NCBI GenBank assembly: GCA_002007465.1
Contig: LNAC01001234.1
Coordinates: 125,706 to 189,705 of the forward strand
Reading direction: 5' to 3'
Length of the DNA stretch: 64,000 nucleotides
DNA from: Ailurus styani
Taxonomy: Eukaryota > Chordata > Mammalia > Carnivora > Ailuridae
Program-made: the position numbers and the translations under genes
The notes under the pieces: generated by a model
Seen by the model: the letters and a program-made list of their open reading frames with translations, nothing else
The model's database searches: none
What the model was told of the DNA's origin: nothing
Shown: piece after piece, positions 57,561-64,000 of the stretch
How the letters are laid out: the number at the start of each line of letters is the position of its first letter
Position numbering within the stretch: position 1 is the stretch's first letter

Positions 57561-57754
57561 GGGGCGCCTGGGTGGCTCAGTTGGTTAAACGACTGCCTTC
57601 AGCTCAGGTCATGATCCCAGGACATTGGGGTCAAGCCCTGCATGGGGGGGGGTCCTTGCTCAGCGGGGGGCCTGCTTCTCCCTCTCCCTGCTACTCCACC
57701 TGCTTGTACTCTCTCTCTCTGTAAAATAAATAGATAAAAAAATCTTAAAAAAAT
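57561..57754 (+). mobile_element. SINEC, older caniform type
   Basis: 'gggcgcctgggtggctcagt', 'tggttaaacgactgccttca', 'gctcaggtcatgatcccagg', 'gggggcctgcttctccctct' and an AAATAAATAGATAAA tail. An imperfect duplication 'tgagacgcttct' / 'tgagaccctcct' flanks it. A local G run at about 57,641-57,648 is copy-specific. Confidence 0.93.
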
Positions 57755-57769
57755 ATGAGACCCTCCTGT

Positions 57770-59750
57770 CTTTCGAGAAGACAGAATTAACTTTATCAGC
57801 ATCAGACATTTATTGACACCAAAAGGGTCTACACCTGTTAGAAGCACTTGGGATTTACAGAGATTTAACTCTACTACTGTCTTAACACTATCAAAATATT
57901 TTCTATCTAGGAACACTATTGTAGATCCTTGGAGGGTGAATGTTAACCTGGGGATGGTCTAGTAAGAGTAATTAGCATTTTTAGAAATGCCCTGAGACCT
58001 ATTCATGGGTTCTGATATCAACATGGTGAGCACGAGCTATATTTTAAAAATGAAGTGGAATAGAAAATAATAGAGTTTATCTCCAGTGACAGGTGTGAGC
58101 AGTTTCTTGAAACTTGGTTTTGTGCTAAATATTTATATGTGTACAGACATGCAAAGTAGAGTATATTTCTCTGACTCACAATCAAAAGTATCTTCAGATT
58201 CTCAGTTATAATAAACCACTCTTCAAATAGAATACCCTATATTTGCAGATAAACCTCTAAATGAATTTAGTTCATTAAAGGGACATTCAGGGAATAAGCA
58301 TCTTAAAATGTGGTTAACACCCATTTCTGGTTTTTTCACTGATCACTTAGGACTTTAAAATTCTCTTTCTTATTGAGACTTGGCCCCTTCTGTCCCTCTT
58401 CTTTTTAATTTTTCCCCCTTTTGGCAGATATTAATTTAGGGAGGATCCTGTTGTAGATCTTGTATTTCATGTTCGGATACTAAAGAACAGCCTTTGGATG
58501 CAAACTCCACTTCAGTTCTCTAACTCTTCATTCTCATTGCTGAGGAAGTGAAGTCCTCCCACTAACTGTAGAAAGGTTGTGTGACCTGTCAACTCTGTCT
58601 CTCCAAAACAAGGGTTGCTCATCTGCAAAGCCAGGGTTCAGATCATATCACTTTAGTGCCATTTATGTTTATTGAATCCAGTGACATTTCTATAAAATCG
58701 TGATGTTTTTAAATTGCAATGAGTAGAAGAAAAATGGCCCTTTTTGTTAAAAACTAACTTTACTACAATTTGTTCTTGTTAAATATGGTTAATGTGGGGA
58801 GATTATATTTTAGAGGGATGGAGAAAAGTCATGTATAGAAAAATGTATCCATTTTGTTATATTTGGGGGGAAATCACTTATCAGGATAACTGAATTAGGA
58901 GTTTCTCCTCTTTTGAAAAGAAACTCAGAGAATAAATTTCTGGCCTCTCTCAGGAATCTGATTTCTAGCTTTAGATAACTCCCTAATCAGGAATTTTTCC
59001 TTGGATTGAAATACAGCCCAATCCCTCACATGTATATAAAGGCAATTTAATGCATGCTTAATTATTATCTGATGTCACAACACCTTGGAGTCGTCTTTCA
59101 TTGGAGACCCAAAAATATATGTAAACTGCAGCCCCTACTCTCAAGGAACCCACAATCTGTTTCAGGGCATTGGTTTCTTCCTCTTGTAGCCTCTTTCCAA
59201 ATAGACAACAGCTGGTGATTATCTTTTATATATTACCCTTCACAGATTTACAGACCTCACCCTGACAGAGAGAATAATAATTTACCTTGGTGAATAATAA
59301 ATATTTTCCTTTTGAAACCATTTGAACTTCCCCCAGATAGATCAAGCTCTCTTGAGAGTAGTCTCCTGCTTCGATTTTCCGCCTCTTTTCCAGAAAGAGT
59401 TGCTGATGCTCTTGTAAGTCTCTCTTCCCTTTTCATCTTTCAAAGGTGTAACACAGTTGTGTTTCTCTACAGAATATGTCTCCTGGTAGGGGAAAAAAAA
59501 ATTCTGCTTAAACTAGGAAGTGTGTTTCTAGATTGTACTTATATAAACTTCACTTGGCTTAACTGTTAACTTTATGAATCAATAACTCCAGGTAGGAGGG
59601 GGTGGCAGGGACATACAGCATTCAGTAGTAGCAATGGACACTAACTGTTCCATCTGTGATGAAGCTAGGAAATATCCAGATATTTTCTAGCTTCTGCAGA
59701 GAATTCTAAAGGCAAGCTCAGGAGCCAGGAGAAAAACTGCAGAAGTGTCT
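57770..59750. other. Non-coding DNA
   Basis: AT-rich. A possible degraded sense MIR at 58,545-58,640 ('ggttgtgtgacctgtcaact') is the only repeat hint. The 85-codon frame at 59,312-59,569 has no recognised motif. Confidence 0.4.
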
Positions 59751-59756
59751 CAATGC

Positions 59757-60000
59757 ATATATCCATTCATTAATTTACTTAATAAATAATGAATAATTGA
59801 GTTTTTTAAAAGTTTACATTCTAGTTGCAGGATGGAAATAGATAATAAACAAAATAAGGATAAGTTGTTGGTTTCAGATACTGACAATGTTATACAGGTC
59901 ACAGACAGAGGATTGAGAGGCAGGGATGGGTTAGTGATGCCCTAGAATTTTCAGAGAAAGCCTTCCCTGAGCTGCAGCGCGAGTGAGAAGGAGCTAGTCA
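59757..60000 (-). repeat. L2 LINE 3' end, antisense
   Basis: 'tatccattcattaatttact', 'aaaagtttacattctagttg', 'gatggaaatagataataaac' and 'agaaagccttccctgagctg' follow the antisense L2 3' end. Confidence 0.7.
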
Positions 60001-60103
60001 TTCTGAGCTCCCTTGTAAAATTCTCATACAGTGCTCTTTCACACACCCCTCCAATTAAATGAAAATAAATACTACTGGGGTCTGGAATGTACTCTTTTTT
60101 GTA

Positions 60104-60105
<2 letters not shown>

Positions 60106-60152
<47 letters not shown>
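60106..60152 (+). repeat. (GT)23 microsatellite
   Basis: About 23 GT units, uninterrupted. Frames crossing it (histidine/threonine repeats on the minus strand) are simple-repeat artefacts. Confidence 0.97.
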
Positions 60153-60155
<3 letters not shown>

Positions 60156-60469
60156 CCTTTGTCTAGTGCTCTCTGTAATATAGTCATATTTAGCCTGTGA
60201 TCAGGAATCTGAGACATGGGACGTTTTGGGTTGCACTAAGTAGGATAGGTAGTGGTAATTTTAGTACTTTGGGGGCTGGTCCATATGAAGTTAAATTAGG
60301 AGAGGATCGGCACATAGCAGTAGACTTTTGGCTTGGATTGTCTCAGGGTATGTTAGCAGAGTGCTAAAATACAAGACAATATGCAACTTGTCTCAGAACA
60401 AAAGGAAAGTTTGACTTGTATTTAATATCTACCATTTTTAGATTTCCACTTTCTGATTAAAAATCAATA

Positions 60470-60640
60470 GCTTTATTGATTTATTTAACACGTACTACCT
60501 ACTATATGCTAAACATTGTATTAATCATTTTAAAGCATTATCTCATTGTAATTTTGTGAAATAGGTATTGTTATTATCCCTGTTGTACAGATGCAGAGAC
60601 TGATGTTCAATCGGTTAAATGACTTGATTCTATAAAATGA
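60470..60640 (-). repeat. MIR SINE, antisense
   Basis: 'acacgtactacctactatat', 'gctaaacattgtattaatca', 'aataggtattgttattatcc' and 'ctgttgtacagatgcagaga' are antisense MIR. Confidence 0.8.
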
Positions 60641-61477
60641 TTCTAACGCAGGTAGCATATATACTAATTATATACATACTAATATATATTTGACTAGCCT
60701 TGATTCAGTACTCAGCGCAGATATATATGTTTATCAATTAAAAATAGTGAGGCATAAGATTATTTTAATAGCCAATTCTGTACAGATTCACATATTTTTA
60801 AATGACAGCCCCAAAAATCTTTCAACAAATTATTTCTGTTTAAGCCAACGACAGGCTGAATACCTAGCCATCTGAATTATGGTGGATTTTTGCCTTCTAG
60901 GCACAGTATAGTCTAATAGAGGAGTCAAACCATTTAAACAATTAATAATCAAAGATCTGCAACAGAAGTATGTTCCAGTGCCCTGGGAGCTCAGAAGAGA
61001 GGGGATTAATTCTGCCTGGGAAGAGATTTGTTTTTACTAGGTATCATCTCTCTGAAATCTAATACTCTGGCACTAGCAGATTCTGGTGTGGGTGGGCAAG
61101 AGTTAGAAACATGGAGCTTTACATGCCCTGGAAATAGAATTTTCCTTTCTTAGGATAAAATAAGAGGTGACATTTTAAATTACATGGTAAATATACATGA
61201 ATGAAATCATGTAACAGTAGAATATATTGTCCACACAACTTCTCTTTGGTTATTGTGTTTAACCATTTATAACAGATTCTTTCCAGTTCACAGTTTAAGC
61301 AAAAATGTTATTTTGATGATAATTTGCATGACCAGGGCTCGTAAAGGGTAGAAATGAAATGAAATCAGGATAAAACACTGAGAAAAAGATATTTAAAGAC
61401 GAAATAAAAATAGGGAGAGAGACAATTGACCCAGTTGCTGAAGTTGAGGCCCTAAACACACGACAATGTTTTTATAG
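60641..61477. other. AT-rich non-coding DNA before the candidate exon
   Basis: No named repeat or gene. The last 20 bases before 61,478 contain only a modest pyrimidine tract ('caatgttttta'). Confidence 0.45.
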
Positions 61478-61594
61478 AATTTGGAATCGGCTGCACCACC
61501 AGCACCAATCCTGGGTGGCCAGAGAAGACGCGGGTAGACCAAGGAGACACCGCTTTCTGCGGGATGAAGAATCCGATGGACCGCTGTACGTCAG
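61478..61594 (+). other. Candidate internal exon of an unidentified transcript
   Basis: A 117-bp block between 'tttttatag' (acceptor) and 'tcag|gtaggc' (donor). It carries about eight CpG in otherwise CpG-poor, AT-rich DNA, and 117 is a multiple of three. Two of three frames are open throughout. One of these contains an internal ATG at 61,564 with a second ATG in phase at 61,576, as a 5'-UTR/start exon would; the other gives an arginine- and acid-rich peptide containing RHRFLRDEESDG. I do not recognise either peptide. The CpG island 6 kb upstream supplies a plausible promoter. It could instead be a non-coding or UTR exon, or a regulatory element. Confidence 0.35.
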
Positions 61595-61599
61595 GTAGG

Positions 61600-62415
61600 C
61601 CTCTCTAATTTCCTAAAATTCTGATTCACTGAAGGAGAGGCCCATGGTAGGCACCTATACAAACTTCAAAAATCGATTTTAGTTGCATATGTTATTCAGC
61701 GAGGAAGATGGTAACAAGGGTGCACACATGTTTCAAAGGTGGAAACTAGAAAGATAAAAGAGAGTTTCAGCATAAAGAGAAAGAGCATGACCAGGAGCAA
61801 GGATTAACACAGACGAAGGGGTTATGAGATCAGGTATTTCATCCCTGGGGTGATTCTTAAGCTAACCTAGTCGCCGAGGTGGTTGTTCTTAAAAATTGAC
61901 TACAGAGTACTAATTTGATTATAGATCACTAGATACAGCGGGGCGGGAGTGAAAAACGCATCTTTAGAACCTCATTAACAGCCTCTGCCACTTTAGTGTC
62001 AGGTTTTACCAGCTTTCCCTTCTCTACTTCAAAGGGGAGCAGCATTTTCCCATGTCCTCTGTATTTCTGTTCTATTTAAAGAATGTTTTCTCTATGTTAT
62101 TGTTTCTTTCAAACGACTGTTCATATTTTACCTTGTTTTTTAACCCTTTTCTGATACTGCCTTCCCATATACTCAAAATCTCTCCTCTTAGAGAAGCCTG
62201 CCTTCCCCTTTCTAAGAAAGAATAATGTTTTCATTTCCATAACTCAGTGATCAGCCAGCTCGGTTCTGAGCTTTATGAAAACAGCTGTATACTGTTATTT
62301 AAAAGTAAATGTTTTTATGTTCCTCATGAGTCCGAGTGAGCACTTCAGAAAAATGGACAAATAAAAATCGCCCACTGTTCTATGCAGAATGAGAGATTTT
62401 ATTAAAGGGATTTAG
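61600..62415. other. Non-coding DNA, no named features
   Basis: Intron-like sequence after the candidate donor. I recognise no repeat. Confidence 0.45.
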
Positions 62416-62417
62416 GG

Positions 62418-62575
62418 CAGGGGTTCTCAAATTTTAACGTGTTCCAGATCACTTGGGGCTCTTGTTTAAATGCAGATTCTGATTGATCAGATCAAGGGCC
62501 TGAGACTCTGCCTTTCTAACATGCTCCCATGCCCATGATGCTGGCTTATGGATCGTCCTTTGAGTAGAAAGGCTT
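62418..62575. mobile_element. Degraded MER5A-type hAT element
   Basis: 'caggggttctcaaattttaa', 'agatcacttggggctcttgt', 'ttaaatgcagattctgattg' and 'ctgcctttctaacatgctcc' fit MER5A in the reverse sense of the copy at 2497. The right terminal repeat is worn away. Confidence 0.65.
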
Positions 62576-62899
62576 TAGAATAATTTCCCTTAAATATGCC
62601 CTTCATCTTATAAACTTATTCTCTTAAAAATTAGAAATATTCTTCATCTATAAGATACATTACCAACTGGCTTTGGAAATAGGATTAATTCTGTCTTCTT
62701 GATCTCAAAATATCGTAGCCAAGTATTTATAAGACAGTTGTCCTGGGAAGGGAGAGTTGTTGATGAGGACATGCCCCTCATGCAGGAGAAATTTAGGAAA
62801 GAAGCTTACTCTTAGGGGAGGTTATGAATATAAATTATTTTTACCTGGAAGGATATTTGGTTTAGAGAAACCAGTCTTCCTTAGAGAAGAAGAGAATAC

Positions 62900-63085
62900 T
62901 GGTGATGAAGGTGGTTAGCATTAGCGGTGGTGATGGTGGTTGTGGGTGTATCAGTGATAGCCATTACAGTAGTAATAACGTAGGAGGAGGTCGTTGTGGT
63001 AGCCATAATGGTGATGGCAGTATTACTAGTGGTCATGATAATGGCAGTGGTGGTCAAGATGTGGGTAGAGGTGGTGCTGAGAGTG
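62900..63085 (+). repeat. Decayed GGT/GAT-rich minisatellite
   Basis: About 185 bp dominated by GGTGGT, GATGGT, AGTGGT and GATAAT words. Both strands stay open over 67-79 codons (serine/glycine-rich on +, threonine/isoleucine-rich on -) because of the triplet periodicity. It is not a gene. Confidence 0.8.
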
Positions 63086-63129
63086 GTGTTACCAGTTTGC
63101 ACTAAATAACAAAGCACCAAAGATTGGTT

Positions 63130-63330
63130 TTCAATCCCGGTTCAAACTATTTAACATCTCTCTATACTTGACCAATTACTATTTCTGAGCCTCAGTTTTC
63201 TCATTTGAAAAATGGTGATAAATAAAATACTTAGCTTTGTCTGTGATGTGGGGTTAATCAAAATAAAGCATGCGATGCCTTTAGCAAAGTGTGAGGCATA
63301 TAGCTCATATTCAATAAACATGTTGATTAT
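63130..63330 (+). repeat. MIR SINE
   Basis: 'caatcccggttcaaactatt', 'ctatacttgaccaattacta', 'tctgagcctcagttttctca', 'tttgaaaaatggtgataaat' and 'gaggcatatagctcatattc' cover the full MIR. Confidence 0.85.
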
Positions 63331-64000
63331 TTTATGGGTGGAATTGCCTGACTCCACATTCATTCCCAACTTGTGACCGTCCAGCTAGGTTGAATTCAGA
63401 CCACTTTCTTTTTATATAGTTTACGGGTTGTTTATTTTTTTTCCCTGTCTTTTTTTTTTCCTGGACACATCCTTATTTGCTCAAAATGAGAAGTCATAGA
63501 TTTGACATTGACCTTTAAATGATAAATGAATAAAGGCAGTTCAATCATTTCCTATTTAAAAATTCCTTTTTATAATTTCAGCCTTTAAGAAATCGACACT
63601 TCCAGAATATAATAATGTATCTTTTTATCCAGAAAATTCAACAGTCCTGTAAACTGGAAGGTGAGAGTCAGTGTCCTCGTAAATGAATTTGGATTATTTT
63701 CCATACATCCATATTATTTAGCCCGGGATCCTCTCTCAGTACCTTCTTCCTCCTGACCCACCACGTGAGTGCTCATGAAACTCATACAAGTTTAATACTG
63801 ACTATAGACATACAAAATTCCTTCCTTGAAAACTTTAAGTAACTCCATTAAAAAATCCAATTTTTCTGTCCGGACATTGAAGGTCTTCCCAAGTTGTATC
63901 TTCGCTACCTCTGTTGCCAATCATTGTCCATTTCTCACCCTATCCTGACATGTTTTGGCCAGACGGGCTACTCACCCATTAGTAGTGATAGCTTCAGTTA
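63331..64000. other. Non-coding DNA to the window end
   Basis: AT-rich with T runs at 63,435 and 63,451. No gene or repeat could be named. Confidence 0.5.

Noticed and set aside
10895..57754. tRNA-Lys genes at the SINE heads
   Set aside because: The tRNA-like parts are Can-SINE heads with diverged stems and attached SINE bodies and tails; they are not functional tRNA genes.
62881..63120. Threonine-rich 79-codon minus frame and glycine/serine-rich 67-codon plus frame
   Set aside because: Both are produced by the triplet-periodic minisatellite.
1..64000. CRISPR arrays, operons, insertion sequences or other prokaryotic systems
   Set aside because: Sequence is mammalian nuclear DNA; repeats are SINE/LINE/hAT relics and microsatellites with no regularly spaced repeat-spacer pattern.

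Overview
The window reads as nuclear DNA of a carnivoran mammal, most likely a musteloid and probably a mustelid (ferret, mink, marten or badger group). The evidence is 18 tRNA-Lys-derived Can-SINE (SINEC) insertions. Nine carry the 'cagtgggttaaagcc' head and the 'ctgcctacttgt' tail that I associate with mustelid SINEs, and the rest belong to an older caniform type. Older mammalian repeats (MIR, L2, ancient L1, MER5A/MER20-type hAT elements) fill much of the remaining sequence. The species call rests on remembered consensus sequences, not on a search.

Layout. Positions 1-54,000 are AT-rich and gene-poor: a gene desert or the inside of a very large intron. Open frames there are short, scattered on both strands, often lie inside SINEs or L2, and show no domain, splice context or recognisable product. 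I call no protein-coding gene in that part. Repeat clusters lie at 10.9-13.7 kb (five SINEs in decayed LINE sequence), 22.8-24.0 kb, 32.5-35.3 kb (ancient L1 with nested MIR, then a MER5A split by a younger L1), 37.4-39.3 kb (paired MIRs and three SINEs) and 46.8-49.7 kb (two SINEs and a 1.4-kb L2).

At about 54.3-56.25 kb the base composition changes sharply to a CpG island with GC boxes, a palindromic E-box and several consensus splice donors on both strands. A 359-base assembly gap (54,891-55,249) sits in its centre. This is almost certainly a promoter, and the gap may hide the first exon. On the + strand, a compact CpG-dense 117-bp block flanked by AG and GT (61,478-61,594) is the best candidate for an internal or second exon of a transcript starting in the island. 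Neither the gene nor its reading frame could be recognised. The rest of the right-hand side returns to AT-rich intron-like DNA with MIR, L2, a (GT)n microsatellite and a decayed GGT/GAT-rich minisatellite.

No new biological system (defence island, gene cluster, CRISPR-like array) is visible. The items worth following up are the masked promoter and its candidate exon, a few repeat-free blocks with transcription-factor-like motifs, a local duplication at 47.1/48.1 kb, an inverted SINE pair at 38.4-38.8 kb, and dated nested insertions with clear target-site duplications.
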